The notes: a model not told the origin generated them from the sequence alone. A stretch of 64,000 nucleotides of DNA from Parvibaculum sp. (GCF_030651915.1 NZ_JAUSBV010000008.1:248001-312000), one strand, 5' to 3'. Positions 27,231-39,281 are shown, counted from the first letter of the stretch. Made by a program: numbers and translations.

Positions 27231-29234
27231 TCAGCCCTTGATGAGATTCAAGATGCTCAGCAGCATCGGTTCGAGCCGTCTCGCGCCGGCCGGGCTCAAA
27301 TGGTCGTCATCCACATAAAGCGCCATCTGGTGTTCTGACCCACGGCAGACCTCCGCGTCGCACAACACCAGATGCGGATAAAACACGCTCACGCCTTCCA
27401 TACGCTCAAGCTCGGCGAGAACGGGTAAAACACCAAGCTGGCGCCGGTCGAAATCAGCCCGCGCGTTGACGATATCGCCAGTTCTCCCTTTCATGGCGGC
27501 CTTGACGAAGGCGGCCGGCAGATTGACATCAAGCTCGGGCACAGGCCCGACGATGATAACGCGCTTGCCCGAGGCGCGAATTTTCTCAACGGTTTCGACA
27601 AGAAGCCGCCCAAAGGTTTCACGGTTTGCGTCTTGATCGTTCTCGACAAACCGGGGCAGACTCGTCGGACGTTCGTTTGGAGACGGCGTTCCCTCCGCGT
27701 AAAGCCCCCAGCGGCCAATCAGAACCACATCCGAAATGTCGGGATCGTGAAGGAGCCTTTCGACTTCGCTCGGTCCTGCAAGGCAGTTTCGAAATTGCCG
27801 CCCTTGCCCTTCAAGGCCGAAGAGCGGCACGCAACCGCCGCGCCCGATATTGAAACCCGATAGCTCCGCCGCCGTTGCCAATTGAGCGACCAGCGGCGCG
27901 ATCGTCGCCTTGTGAGAATCACCCCACAGCATGAAAGAAGGTGTCGCAGTCGGCGCGCCGATGGCGCAATCGGCGGCCGTGCGCGCCCGAACGCCTTCCT
28001 CGCCAAAACTGCACAATCCACCCGAAACCACCCGCGTGGGCGTCGCACGTGCCAGCGCCGCAACTTCCGGCGCCAGCCGGCCCGGGAGACCTTTCCCGTC
28101 GACGATCAATTCTCTTGCGCCCAGGCACAGCAAAATGGCGGCAAGTCCGCCGGCGAAGACGACTTTGCGCGTCACCGGTGGACCGGCATTGCGCGCCGGC
28201 TGCTCCACGAAGCGGTAGGTGAGCGCCGAAAGACCAAAAGCGACGATGAGAAGGCCCACGCGGTGCCAGACTTCAAGCGATGCGCCGAATTCATATTCGG
28301 CGAAGGCAAGCAAAGGCCAGTGCCACAGGTAGAGCGAATAGGAGACCTTGCCCACATAGACGACCGGACGCTGCGAGAGCAGGCGTGCCGTCGCCGTTGA
28401 TCCGGAATTCATGGAGGAATGAATGAGAAGCATGGTACCGACGACCGGTACCAGTGCAGCGAAACCGGGAAATGGCGTCCGCTCGGAATAGAACAGAACC
28501 GCAAAGATGATCAGCGCAAGACCCGCCGTGCCCAGAACCTCGTTGATGCGCCGATGTTGGACGACGGGAACGAGTCCCATGGCGAGTGCAACACCACCCA
28601 TGAGTTCAAACGCGCGCGAATGTGGAAGATAGAAGGCCCATCGGGCTTGTGTGGCCACGCCCCACATCGAGACGGCGAGGGAGGCGGCGAACAAGGCGAC
28701 GAAGATCGGCGTTCTCCATGGCCGCAACTGCCGCGCGAACAGTAGGAGAGCGAATGGCGCGACCAGATAAAATTGCTCTTCGACACCGAGTGACCATGTG
28801 TGCAGCAACGGCTGCGTCTCGGCGGCCGGTGCGAAATAGCCGGCCTGATGGGAAAAATGGAAATTCGAAAAGAAAGCCATCGCGGCAATGATCGATCGGC
28901 CGAACAACACGTAGTCGGCCGGGGCAAGAAGAACCGCACCCGCAGCCGCGGAAGCCGCTATTACCAGGAACAGGGCGGGAAAGATGCGCCGTATACGCCG
29001 TTCGTAGAAACGGGCGAGGTTGAACTTTTTTTCCGCCTCCTCCTTCAGGATAATGGAAGCAATCAGGTAGCCCGAGATGACGAAGAAGATGTCCACCCCC
29101 ACGAAACCGCCAGGCATGATACCAACTTTGGCGTGGAAGATGATCACAGCAAGAACCGCAACAGCCCTCAGCCCGTCGATGTCCGGCCTCCATGCGAGTG
29201 CCGAACCTTGATGTTGCCAAACTCTCTTCGTCAT
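27231..29234 (-). CDS. OafA/YrhL-type acyltransferase with C-terminal SGNH domain
   Basis: RPDIDGLRAVAVLAVIIFHA, GGFVGVDIFFVISGYL, FYERRIRRIFPAL, multiple TM; C-terminal MLWGDSHKATIAPL and DDDHLSPAGARRL. Confidence 0.93.
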   Translation of the reverse strand: MTKRVWQHQGSALAWRPDIDGLRAVAVLAVIIFHAKVGIMPGGFVGVDIFFVISGYLIASIILKEEAEKKFNLARFYERRIRRIFPALFLVIAASAAAGAVLLAPADYVLFGRSIIAAMAFFSNFHFSHQAGYFAPAAETQPLLHTWSLGVEEQFYLVAPFALLLFARQLRPWRTPIFVALFAASLAVSMWGVATQARWAFYLPHSRAFELMGGVALAMGLVPVVQHRRINEVLGTAGLALIIFAVLFYSERTPFPGFAALVPVVGTMLLIHSSMNSGSTATARLLSQRPVVYVGKVSYSLYLWHWPLLAFAEYEFGASLEVWHRVGLLIVAFGLSALTYRFVEQPARNAGPPVTRKVVFAGGLAAILLCLGARELIVDGKGLPGRLAPEVAALARATPTRVVSGGLCSFGEEGVRARTAADCAIGAPTATPSFMLWGDSHKATIAPLVAQLATAAELSGFNIGRGGCVPLFGLEGQGRQFRNCLAGPSEVERLLHDPDISDVVLIGRWGLYAEGTPSPNERPTSLPRFVENDQDANRETFGRLLVETVEKIRASGKRVIIVGPVPELDVNLPAAFVKAAMKGRTGDIVNARADFDRRQLGVLPVLAELERMEGVSVFYPHLVLCDAEVCRGSEHQMALYVDDDHLSPAGARRLEPMLLSILNLIKG

Positions 29235-29508
29235 TGGGGGTCCCACGAGACAAGCGACGTACAATTTTGGGCGAAGCACGCCGGAATATCCATCGCTGTT
29301 TCATCCGCAAACCGCTGGTTGCGGTCGGTTCGCGCCCGGGACGAAAACGCCGTCCAAAAACCCTCTTGGTGCACCCTGATCGTCTCGCTCGGCAGCGCCG
29401 TCTTCGGCAGACGCCATGCACCCGCAGCGAACCGCACAGGCTGTTACCTCTCATATTTCGGAATTGAGAACGCTGCCAAAAATAGGCAGCGCAGGTCCCG
29501 GACTTGCT

Positions 29509-29584
<76 letters not shown>

Positions 29585-29740
29585 GCCGTGCCGCCGGACA
29601 TAGCGCCGGGGGCGACCGGTGGAAACCACCATCCCGGCCACGTGTGACGTGGGGGAGCGGTGCCTATAGCAAAGGAAAGAGGACCTGTCCAGCAGCCCTC
29701 TCCACCGACCAAAGGCGGCGCCCCGAAAGGTCGGCCGTTG

Positions 29741-30889
29741 TCACCAGAAGGCGCTGGGCCCGCGTGAGATTTCGACGTTGCGATGGATATAAACACTCAT
29801 CAGCAAGCCCAAAGCGAACATCAGAGACAGCATGGCCGTGCCGCCATAGGACACCAGCGGCAATGGCACGCCGACGACGGGCAGCAACCCCATCACCATC
29901 GCGGAATTGATGAAAACATAGAGAAAGAACGTCATCGACACGCCGATAGCCAGCAACCGGCCAAACTGGTTGCGGCACTGCATCGCCACATTGAGCGAGA
30001 ACATCAGCACGATGAAATAGAGCACCAGCAACACAAGCCCGCCCACAAGGCCAAGCTCCTCACCCAGCATCGTGAAAATGAAGTCGGTATGCTTTTCGGG
30101 CAGGAAATTGAGTTGGCTTTGCGTGCCCTCCATAAACCCTTTGCCAAAAACCCCGCCGGCACCGAGGGCGATCTTGGATTGCAGAATGTGATAGCCCGCG
30201 CCCAAGGGATCGCGCTCCGGATCGAGAAAAGTAAAAACGCGATTCTTCTGGTAGTCATGCAGCCGGCTCCAGACGACCGGCACGGTCGCGAGCACGATGA
30301 TTCCGGACAAGATGAAATAGCGCCAGCGCAATCCAGCCGCGAAGAACAGGATCGCACCTGACGCCACCAGGAGGATCGCGGTACCAAGATCAGGCTGCAG
30401 GACAACAAGGCCGACCGGCACAGCAATCAATAAAACCGGGATGACGAGATTGCGCAGCCGCGACACTTCCTCAAGCGTCAACCCGTGAAAATAGCGCGCC
30501 AACGCCATCAGCAGCGTCACCTTCATCACTTCGGACGGTTGCACCTGGACAAATCCGAGATTGAGCCAGCGCTGGGCGCCCATGCCGGTGAAACCCACAA
30601 TCTCGACCGCAACCAACATGGCAAGCGCTACGCCGTACAGCGGATAGGCGAGCCGCATCCAGAGACGCAGATCGATCATCGCAACAATCAATAAAATGCA
30701 AACGCCAACTCCGAAACGCAACGCCTGCCTGTAGGCCCATGGCGAAAAACTGCCCTCGGCGACCGAGTAAAGCATCGCGAATCCGATCGACGCGATCAGC
30801 ACCAGCAACAACAAGAATCCCCAATTGAACTCAATGAGCTTGTCGGTGAGTCGCATTTCACGACCGGTGAAGCGCCTGAGATCGAGCAT
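29741..30889 (-). CDS. rodA: Rod shape-determining protein RodA (SEDS)
   Basis: SEDS motifs (GAQRWLNLGFVQVQPSEVMKV; ALGAGGVFGKGFMEGTQSQLNFLPEKHTDFIFTMLGEELGLVGG); mre/mrd synteny. Confidence 0.97.
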   Translation of the reverse strand: MLDLRRFTGREMRLTDKLIEFNWGFLLLLVLIASIGFAMLYSVAEGSFSPWAYRQALRFGVGVCILLIVAMIDLRLWMRLAYPLYGVALAMLVAVEIVGFTGMGAQRWLNLGFVQVQPSEVMKVTLLMALARYFHGLTLEEVSRLRNLVIPVLLIAVPVGLVVLQPDLGTAILLVASGAILFFAAGLRWRYFILSGIIVLATVPVVWSRLHDYQKNRVFTFLDPERDPLGAGYHILQSKIALGAGGVFGKGFMEGTQSQLNFLPEKHTDFIFTMLGEELGLVGGLVLLVLYFIVLMFSLNVAMQCRNQFGRLLAIGVSMTFFLYVFINSAMVMGLLPVVGVPLPLVSYGGTAMLSLMFALGLLMSVYIHRNVEISRGPSAFW

Positions 30890-32775
30890 CAGCCTTCCCT
30901 CGTCTTGCCGTCAGCGCGCGATGGCACCGTGGCTTGTGGCCGTTCGGGGTTGCGGATCAAAACTTCGCGCATGATGTCGCGTGCGACAGGTGCGGCGGCA
31001 CCTGATCCCGATCCGCCATGCTCGATGATGACAGACATGGCATACCGGGGGGCATGAACGGGCGCATAGCAGACAAAGAGCGCATGATCGCGAAACCGCC
31101 ACTCGAGTTGGTCGTTTCGCAACACGCCGGTCGACCGCTCGGCGCGGCTGATCCGCCGAACCTGCGCCGTACCGGTCTTGCCGGCGAGCTCCATCCCCGG
31201 ATCTGGAATCCGCGAGCGAAACGCCGTGCCGCCCGCTTCATTCGAAACGGCGTTCATGCCGTCACAGGCGACTTTCAATGCCGCTTCGCTGACACCAATC
31301 GCTGCGGGTCGCGGCGTCGGCAACAATTGTCCGCCAATGGCGCGAGTCAGTCGAGGCTTTACGGCGTAGCCGCCATTGGCAAGCCGCGCCGTCATCACAG
31401 CGAGTTGCAGCGGCGTCGCAAGCAAATAGCCCTGACCAATGCCGGCAATCACCGTTTCGCCCTGGTGCCACGGCTCGCCGCGCGTCGCGCGCTTCCAGTC
31501 GGGTGTCGGCACGAGGCCTGCTTTTTCACCTGGCACTTCGAACCCGTAGGTCTCACCCAGACCGAACTTCCGCGACATCTCGGCAATGGCATTGATGCCG
31601 ATACGCCGTGCGACATCATAGAAGAAGACGTCGCAGGAATACTTGATCGCCTGATGCATGTTCATGGCGCCGTGCCCGCCCTTCTTCCAGCAATGGAAGA
31701 CGTGACTTCCCAGCGAATAATGCCCCGGGCACACGACGCGCTGCGCGGGGTTGATTCCCGCCTCAACAGCTGCTGCCGCCACCACCATCTTGAACGTCGA
31801 ACCGGGCGGGTACATGCCGGCCAGCGACTTGTTGATGAGCGGCTTGTATTCATTGTCGACCAGCGCACGCCATTGCTCGTTGCTCAGGCCCATATTGAAC
31901 TGGTTCGGGTCATAGGCGGGCGCCGATACAAAGGACAGCACGTCGCCAGAATGAATGTCCATGACGACGGAACCCGCAGACTCACCCTTCAGCCGGTCCC
32001 ACGCAAACCTTTGAATATCCATATCGAGCGTCAGGACGACCTCGTCGCCCGGTTTGCCGGGGTCTTTGGCAAGCTCGCGGATCACGCGACCATAGGCGTT
32101 GACTTCGACATGGCTGGAGCCCGCCGTTCCGCGCAGCTCCTTGTCGTAGGTTTTTTCGATCCCTTCCTTGCCGATACGAAAACCCGGCAGACGCAGCAAC
32201 TGCCGATCGGTCTGCGCGTCGGACATGTCCTTCTCGGATACGGCCGCAACATAGCCCATGATGTGCGCGAGTTCCTCGCCATAGGCATAGTCGCGCGTCT
32301 CGCCGACATCGGGAATGATCCCTGCGAGATCTGGTTCGTTGATATTGACCTGCGCAAATTGGTCCCAGGTCAATCCTTCGGCGACGGTCACCGGCATGAA
32401 GCGCGGCGAACGCTGCACATCGCGCAGAATCCGCCTGCGGGTAAAATCGTTGATCTCGACGATCCGCGACAACCTGTCGAGCGTCGCCTCGATATCCGGT
32501 GTTTGTTCGGAGATCATCATCGCGCGGTAGTTCTGGCGATTGGACGCCAGCACGCGCCCGTAACGGTCGACAATATTGCCCCTGAGCGGCGCCAGAAGCC
32601 GCATGCTGACCCGGTTTTCTTCGGCCAGCATCGTGTATTGGTCCGACTTCAGAACTTGCAGATAGTACATGCGCCCGGCGAGCACCACGAAAGCAACGCC
32701 TTGAATCCCGCCCAACAGCGCCGCGCGCCGCGTGAAGGTCTGATATCGATTGCTGTCGCGTCCGCTTATTTGCAT
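30889..32775 (-). CDS. mrdA: Penicillin-binding protein 2
   Basis: PGSTFKM SxxK box, SCD, KTGTAQ; synteny with rodA/mreBCD. Confidence 0.97.
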   Translation of the reverse strand: MQISGRDSNRYQTFTRRAALLGGIQGVAFVVLAGRMYYLQVLKSDQYTMLAEENRVSMRLLAPLRGNIVDRYGRVLASNRQNYRAMMISEQTPDIEATLDRLSRIVEINDFTRRRILRDVQRSPRFMPVTVAEGLTWDQFAQVNINEPDLAGIIPDVGETRDYAYGEELAHIMGYVAAVSEKDMSDAQTDRQLLRLPGFRIGKEGIEKTYDKELRGTAGSSHVEVNAYGRVIRELAKDPGKPGDEVVLTLDMDIQRFAWDRLKGESAGSVVMDIHSGDVLSFVSAPAYDPNQFNMGLSNEQWRALVDNEYKPLINKSLAGMYPPGSTFKMVVAAAAVEAGINPAQRVVCPGHYSLGSHVFHCWKKGGHGAMNMHQAIKYSCDVFFYDVARRIGINAIAEMSRKFGLGETYGFEVPGEKAGLVPTPDWKRATRGEPWHQGETVIAGIGQGYLLATPLQLAVMTARLANGGYAVKPRLTRAIGGQLLPTPRPAAIGVSEAALKVACDGMNAVSNEAGGTAFRSRIPDPGMELAGKTGTAQVRRISRAERSTGVLRNDQLEWRFRDHALFVCYAPVHAPRYAMSVIIEHGGSGSGAAAPVARDIMREVLIRNPERPQATVPSRADGKTREG

Positions 32776-32798
32776 GTGTCACGCCCCATCGTTCTGCC

Positions 32799-33332
32799 TC
32801 AGCTTCCCGGCAAAACGCGCGCCTGAACCCGTCCAAAAATCATAGCGAAGATCGGGAAGATCGCCACCGTCAAAACCATGTGTTGCATCAATGAAGATGG
32901 GGGAACCGGCCTCCCGTAGTATATCGACACAACCGCCCAAGAAATCGCGCCGGTGAACACCGCAACAACAAGAAAACCGAACCAGAAGACCGCAAAGGGA
33001 GCGTTGACCACAAGCGGCCGCTGCGAGATCACAACGGCATAGATGAGAACATAGACAAACGCCCAGAGCCCGATAATGCCGCCTGACAAAAGATCGAAGA
33101 CAAGGCCGACTGTGAAAACCGCCAGAGGCGGAAACATTTCGGGTCGCACGATCGCCCAGTAATATATCGCCATCAGCGCAAATGCTGGCGTCAACGAGGA
33201 ACCGAAAATGCGGCCAAGCGGCACAAAAGAAAGCAGGACGCAAACAAGCCCCATGACAAACGGCGCAACGACCATGAAGACGCGGCCCGCGCGGGCGGCC
33301 GGTGTCGGCGAATAGGGCTCGAGACGGACCAT
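32799..33332 (-). CDS. mreD: Rod shape-determining protein MreD
   Basis: Hydrophobic, located between mreC and mrdA; PALMAIYYWAIVRPEMFP-type motif. Confidence 0.92.
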   Translation of the reverse strand: MVRLEPYSPTPAARAGRVFMVVAPFVMGLVCVLLSFVPLGRIFGSSLTPAFALMAIYYWAIVRPEMFPPLAVFTVGLVFDLLSGGIIGLWAFVYVLIYAVVISQRPLVVNAPFAVFWFGFLVVAVFTGAISWAVVSIYYGRPVPPSSLMQHMVLTVAIFPIFAMIFGRVQARVLPGS

Positions 33333-33335
33333 GCG

Positions 33336-34259
33336 CTACTCCGTTCCGGTCGAATTCGCGGCAGCCGAGGCCGCCGAATCGGCGCTGGACGAAATCGGCG
33401 GGCCCTTCAGCACGTCGGGTGGATCTTGCCGCTCGACCTGCGAAGGGAATTCGTATTGAAGGACTCGCACAAAATTGAGTCGCCCCCGGTCGGCGAATGT
33501 CTGAACACGCAAGTTACCATCACTGGTTTGTATGACGAGACCAACCGGCAGACCTTGCGGGATGAGCCCGCCGTCGCCTGACGTAACAACCCGGTCACCC
33601 GGCGAGATGGCGCTGATATTCGTCAGATATTCAAGGCGCGGCCACTCGGTATTGTCGCCCGCCAGTACCGCCTTGTAGTGCGCCGGCTCGATCACGACAG
33701 GGATACGGCTGTTGAGGTCGGTCAGCAGCAGCACACGGCTCGCCTTTGGGCCGGTCGACACGATGCGTCCGACCAGACCATCCGTATCGACGACGGCCTG
33801 TCCACTCTTTGCACCCTGCTCGCGCCCGACATTGACCAGAACGGTATCGACAAAGGGACCACCCGCATCCGAAACGGCGCGACCGGTTACATAGTTGATG
33901 GATGGATCGATCTGGACATTGAGCAACGCTTCGTAGCGCGCAACGCGCGCCTCGAGGTTGAGCGCCATCTCCTTCCAGGCGAGCAAGCGCGCATTCTCGG
34001 CCCTCAGCCGTTCGTTCTCGTCAAACACATAGGCATATTCGTCGGTGCGTTCGATCACGCGCCGTGCGGCGGCCACTGGCCGCGATGCGACCTCCAGCAG
34101 CGGCGCAGCCAGATCCGTAACGACCTGTCGCGCCCGATCGAAGACATAAGTTTCGGCACGGCCGAGCAGGAGCAGTGCGGCAGCCAGCGTCAGCATGAAG
34201 ACAAGCGAGATTCTATGGGAAAACTCGCGGAACGGCAGCGCTGTCCGGTTCGGGTCCAT
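33336..34259 (-). CDS. mreC: Rod shape-determining protein MreC
   Basis: TM plus coiled coil (ENERLRAENARLLAW), GLVGRIVSTGPKASRVLLLTDLNSRIPV; synteny. Confidence 0.96.
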   Translation of the reverse strand: MDPNRTALPFREFSHRISLVFMLTLAAALLLLGRAETYVFDRARQVVTDLAAPLLEVASRPVAAARRVIERTDEYAYVFDENERLRAENARLLAWKEMALNLEARVARYEALLNVQIDPSINYVTGRAVSDAGGPFVDTVLVNVGREQGAKSGQAVVDTDGLVGRIVSTGPKASRVLLLTDLNSRIPVVIEPAHYKAVLAGDNTEWPRLEYLTNISAISPGDRVVTSGDGGLIPQGLPVGLVIQTSDGNLRVQTFADRGRLNFVRVLQYEFPSQVERQDPPDVLKGPPISSSADSAASAAANSTGTE

Positions 34260-34340
34260 TACAACTTATTGCTCTCTCGTTGCCGGCCGGCCCACCTTGC
34301 TTCTACCTTTCGCGTTCCATGAATGGAACAGGCTTGCGCC

Positions 34341-35432
<1,092 letters not shown>

Positions 35433-35681
35433 CTACGAATTTCAGAGCTTCGCCACTTAGGGTGGCTTTTTGGTTAATGCGTCGTCAAAAATTACCGCCG
35501 CACGTCCGGCGCCGACGGCAAGCGTCAAAAACAATCAGGAAGACACCCTCATCGATTCTTCAGCCTACGAATGTCGTGGGTCGAAACTGTGGCGAGATCG
35601 CAACTGGAAACGGCACCAATGGCCTCGATACGCGCAACAACTCCCGCTACCGGCATCGCGCCAATCGCAGCGGCCGGAAAA

Positions 35682-35696
35682 TTAAGAGCGCGTTAA
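35682..35696. promoter_or_regulatory. TTAA-N7-TTAA, candidate CtrA box
   Basis: TTAAGAGCGCGTTAA, about 300 bp upstream of mreB. Confidence 0.35.
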
Positions 35697-35781
35697 GGCC
35701 AACCCGTCCCGCATCTGCACGGGATTCTTATGCCAGAACGTGACGAAAACGCAATGGCAAAGACAGAATTTTCGCGGCTTT

Positions 35782-36744
35782 TCAATGGTTTGAAGAGGTT
35801 TGGGGCGGCAGCTCCATAACCTCCTGCATGCGCCCTTCGAGCGCACCGCGACGACGCTTGACGGCCTCCACGACGAACTCCATGACGGCGCGAACATGAG
35901 CAAGCTGCGCGAGGTCGTTGCGGGCAAGCAGCCACATTTCCAGCGCGCCGAGCATGTCGGGGCCAAAGATGCGCTCGAGCCCTTCGTCCGAGTCGGCAAG
36001 AATACAAGGCAAGGCGGCAAAGCCGAGTCCGTTCCGCGCCGCCTCGGTGCGTGTCGCAACACTGGACGATCGCAGTGTCACATTCGCCGACTTCTCCGCC
36101 CGCGAGAACCACCACACCGGCCCGAGCGGCGTTTCCGCGCGCGGGAACCCGATCAGATCGTGACCGGCGATGTCGGCCATCTGGCGCGGATGCCCGCGTT
36201 CTTCGAGATAGGCCGGCGCAGCGTAAAGCCCGTAGGCCATGTCGCCGACCTTGCGCATCAGCATGTCGCCCTGCGTCGGACGGGCGAGCCGCAGCGCCAC
36301 ATCGACATCCTTGAGCGGATTGCCGATACGCGGCGCAGCACCGGCCGCTGCGAGGCGCGGATCGGTGACGATTTCGAGCTCGAGCCCCGGATAGGCGTGG
36401 CAAAAGGATGAAAGCCCCGGCGCCAACAAAGCCGCGGCCACCACATCGCTGGCCGCCAGCCGGACAATGCCTTCAGCGCCGCTGCCGCCGGCGGCGGCGA
36501 AATCGCGCGGCAGGGCGGACAACCGCCGGTCGACGGGTTCGAGCGTCTCGACCAGCTTTTCTCCTGCAGCTGTAAGGCGATAGCCGGTCCGCTCGCGTTC
36601 GAACAGGCGCGCGCCGAGATCGTCCTCCAGCGAGGCGATGCGCCGGAGGACGGTGGTCGTATTGACCCCGAGCTGCTGCCCGGCGCCGGACAGGCTGCCG
36701 GCCGCCGCAACCGCCAGAAAGTACCGTAAATCATCCCAATTCAT
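35782..36744 (-). CDS. LysR-family transcriptional regulator
   Basis: N-terminal HTH MNWDDLRYFLAVAAAGSLSGAGQQLGVNTTTVLRRIASLEDDLGARLFERERTGYRLT. Confidence 0.95.
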   Translation of the reverse strand: MNWDDLRYFLAVAAAGSLSGAGQQLGVNTTTVLRRIASLEDDLGARLFERERTGYRLTAAGEKLVETLEPVDRRLSALPRDFAAAGGSGAEGIVRLAASDVVAAALLAPGLSSFCHAYPGLELEIVTDPRLAAAGAAPRIGNPLKDVDVALRLARPTQGDMLMRKVGDMAYGLYAAPAYLEERGHPRQMADIAGHDLIGFPRAETPLGPVWWFSRAEKSANVTLRSSSVATRTEAARNGLGFAALPCILADSDEGLERIFGPDMLGALEMWLLARNDLAQLAHVRAVMEFVVEAVKRRRGALEGRMQEVMELPPQTSSNH

Positions 36745-36903
36745 ACACTTAGCCCCCGCCACCAGACCGAAACCGAGGTTTGCGTGAACAGCATAGGGGT
36801 CTTGCATCGCCATTAAAATGCGAAAAAGCAACGGTCGACTTGCGGGAAAAGGGTATGTCGGAGGCAATTGTGACAGCACAGCGGAGCAACGGTTTACCCC
36901 CCT

Positions 36904-36936
36904 CTGTCACAAAACTGTCATAAAACTGTCATATCA
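36904..36936 (+). promoter_or_regulatory. Triple 11-bp direct repeat resembling a PhoB (Pho) box
   Basis: CTGTCACAAAA CTGTCATAAAA CTGTCATATCA. Confidence 0.7.
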
Positions 36937-37884
36937 GGCCAGCAGGAACGCCACATAGGCCGCATAGCCGACCAGCAGACATGTCGCCTCCACCCGCCCG
37001 AGCCGTGCCCCGGTGAAGGCGAAGAAGAGAAAGACCAGCGTCGCCGCGCCCATGACCCAGATGTCGAAAGAGGCGATGTCGGCCGGCACCGTGATCGGCT
37101 TGACGATGGCAACCGTGCCGGCGATGCCGAGCACGTTGAAGATGTTGCTGCCGACCACATTGCCGATGGCGATCTCCGATTTGCGTCGGAAGGCGGCAAG
37201 CACCGAGGTCGCCAGCTCCGGCAGCGAGGTGCCGACGGCGACGACGGTCAGACCGATGACCGAGTCGGAGATGCCGAAAGTATCGGCGAGCGTGACGGCA
37301 CTGTCGACCAGCAGCGAGGCGCCGGCGACCAGCGCAACAAGACCGCCCAGCGCCATGACGAGTTCGATCAACAGGCCGAAACGCGGACCCGCCTGCAGGA
37401 AGGCTGCTTCGGCCGCATGCAGATCGGCGGTGCCGTCCTGGCACTTGCGGTCGGCGCGATAGGTGTAGACGAGGTAGGCGGCCAGCAACAGCAGGAAGAC
37501 GATGCCGACGCCGCGCGACAGGAAGCCGTAGACGCAGACGGCGATCATCACCGCGGCGGCGGCCAGCATCATCGAGCCGTCGCGTTTCAGCACCCCCCGC
37601 TCCACCGTCATCGGATAGACGAGACCGGCAATGCCGATGATCAGCAGGATATTGGCGATGTTGGAGCCGACGACATTGCCGACCGCGATGCCGGGATAGC
37701 CGCGAAAGGCACCTTCAAGACTGGCAACGAGTTCCGGCGAGGAGGTGCCGAAACCGACCAGCGTCAACCCGATCAGGAAGGGGGAAACGCCGAGCCGCGT
37801 CGCAAGCCCCGCCGCACCCTTGACCAGAAACTCCGCGCCGCCCAGCAGCAGCAACAGCCCGAGAACCAGAAACAGCAGCGTCAA
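36934..37884 (-). CDS. Calcium/sodium antiporter (CaCA family, YrbG-like)
   Basis: Two alpha-repeats: GFGTSSPELVASL..GNVVGSNIANILLI and AVGTSLPELATSVLAA..AIGNVVGSNIFNVLGI. Confidence 0.95.
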   Translation of the reverse strand: MTLLFLVLGLLLLLGGAEFLVKGAAGLATRLGVSPFLIGLTLVGFGTSSPELVASLEGAFRGYPGIAVGNVVGSNIANILLIIGIAGLVYPMTVERGVLKRDGSMMLAAAAVMIAVCVYGFLSRGVGIVFLLLLAAYLVYTYRADRKCQDGTADLHAAEAAFLQAGPRFGLLIELVMALGGLVALVAGASLLVDSAVTLADTFGISDSVIGLTVVAVGTSLPELATSVLAAFRRKSEIAIGNVVGSNIFNVLGIAGTVAIVKPITVPADIASFDIWVMGAATLVFLFFAFTGARLGRVEATCLLVGYAAYVAFLLA

Positions 37885-38005
37885 TCGCCAACTCCTTCAT
37901 GTCCCGTGCGCGCTTCACGGATAACACAACCACGCGTCTGACGTGCAAGAGATAGAGTGTTTGCAAGCAGTCCGCGAGCCCCGGCGGAAAATAAATAAAG
38001 AGGGC

Positions 38006-39205
38006 TCAACCCGAGACCGGTTTTACAAGACCGGCCGCCTGCTTCGCCCTTGCGCGTGCCTCGTCGACATTCGCGGCCCGCGCCAGCGCCACGCCCATGC
38101 GGCGCTTGGTGAAGGCCTCGGGCTTGCCGAAAAGCCGGACCTCGGTGCCCGGCAGCGCCAGCGCCTGATCGAGACCTTCAAAGGCGATGCCCTTTTCGTC
38201 GCGCCCGCCATAGATGACGGCGCTGGCGCCCGGCGATGCCATCTCGACCGAAACCGGGAGACCGAGCACGGCGCGCGCATGCAGCGCGAACTCGCTCTGA
38301 TATTGGGTCACCAGCGTGACGAGACCGGTGTCGTGCGGACGCGGGCTGACTTCCGAAAACCAGACCTTGTCGCCCTTGACGAACAGCTCGACGCCGAAAA
38401 TCCCCCTGCCCCCCAAGGCATCCGTCACTTTTTTGGCGATCGCGCGCGATGCAGACAGCGCCTTTTCGCTCATCGGTTGCGGCTGCCAGCTCTCGACATA
38501 GTCGCCCTTGACCTGGCGGTGACCGACCGGCGCGCAGAACTGCGTCTCGACGCCGCCGCCCTGTCCCTTCGCGCGCACGGTCAGCAGCGTGATCTCGTAG
38601 TCGAAATCGATCATGCCCTCGACAATGACGCGCGGCGCCTCGACGCGGCTGCCCGACATCGCATGATCCCAGGCCTTCTGCACGCCACCCGGCGCTTCCA
38701 GAAGACTCTGGCCTTTGCCCGACGACGACATGACCGGCTTGACGAAACAGGGAAAGCCGATGCCGCCATCAATGGCAGCTTTCAGTTCAGCGGCGCTGGA
38801 GGCAAAGGCATAGGGCGAGACCGGCAGGCCAAGCTCCTCGGCGGCCAGACGGCGAATGCCCTCGCGGTTCATGGTGAGTTGTGTCGCCCGCGCCGTCGGG
38901 ATCACTTCGGCGAGCCCTTCGGCCTCGATCTTCGCCAGCTCCGCTGTCGCGATCGCCTCGATCTCGGGAATGACGATATGCGGGCGCTCTTTTTCGATCA
39001 GCGCGCGCAGCGCCCCGGCGTCGGTCATCGCGATCACGTGGCTGCGATGCGCCACCTGGTGCGCCGGCGCGTCGGCGTAGCGGTCGACCGCGATCACCTC
39101 GACGCCGTAACGCTGCAACTCGATAGCGACTTCCTTGCCAAGCTCGCCCGAGCCCAGCAGCATGACCCGCGTGGCCGACGGGGAAAGCGGCGTGCCGATG
39201 CGCAT
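38006..39205 (-). CDS. purT: Formate-dependent phosphoribosylglycinamide formyltransferase
   Basis: ATP-grasp; [68 protein letters not shown]. Confidence 0.96.
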   Translation of the reverse strand: MRIGTPLSPSATRVMLLGSGELGKEVAIELQRYGVEVIAVDRYADAPAHQVAHRSHVIAMTDAGALRALIEKERPHIVIPEIEAIATAELAKIEAEGLAEVIPTARATQLTMNREGIRRLAAEELGLPVSPYAFASSAAELKAAIDGGIGFPCFVKPVMSSSGKGQSLLEAPGGVQKAWDHAMSGSRVEAPRVIVEGMIDFDYEITLLTVRAKGQGGGVETQFCAPVGHRQVKGDYVESWQPQPMSEKALSASRAIAKKVTDALGGRGIFGVELFVKGDKVWFSEVSPRPHDTGLVTLVTQYQSEFALHARAVLGLPVSVEMASPGASAVIYGGRDEKGIAFEGLDQALALPGTEVRLFGKPEAFTKRRMGVALARAANVDEARARAKQAAGLVKPVSG

Positions 39206-39281
39206 GAGGCCTCCTTGAACCGTTAGGGCGGCGGGTCTAGCACGGATCGGCGGGCCTTGTGCAGCCCGCTTTTTGATGATA

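Noticed and set aside
29471-29491. CGCTGCC-aaaaata-GGCAGCG hairpin downstream of tRNA-Lys
   Set aside because: Stem is perfect but no terminal T tract on the tRNA strand; could be a terminator but not claimed.
31018-32826. 602-aa plus-strand ORF
   Set aside because: Antisense to mrdA (PBP2), which is unambiguous.
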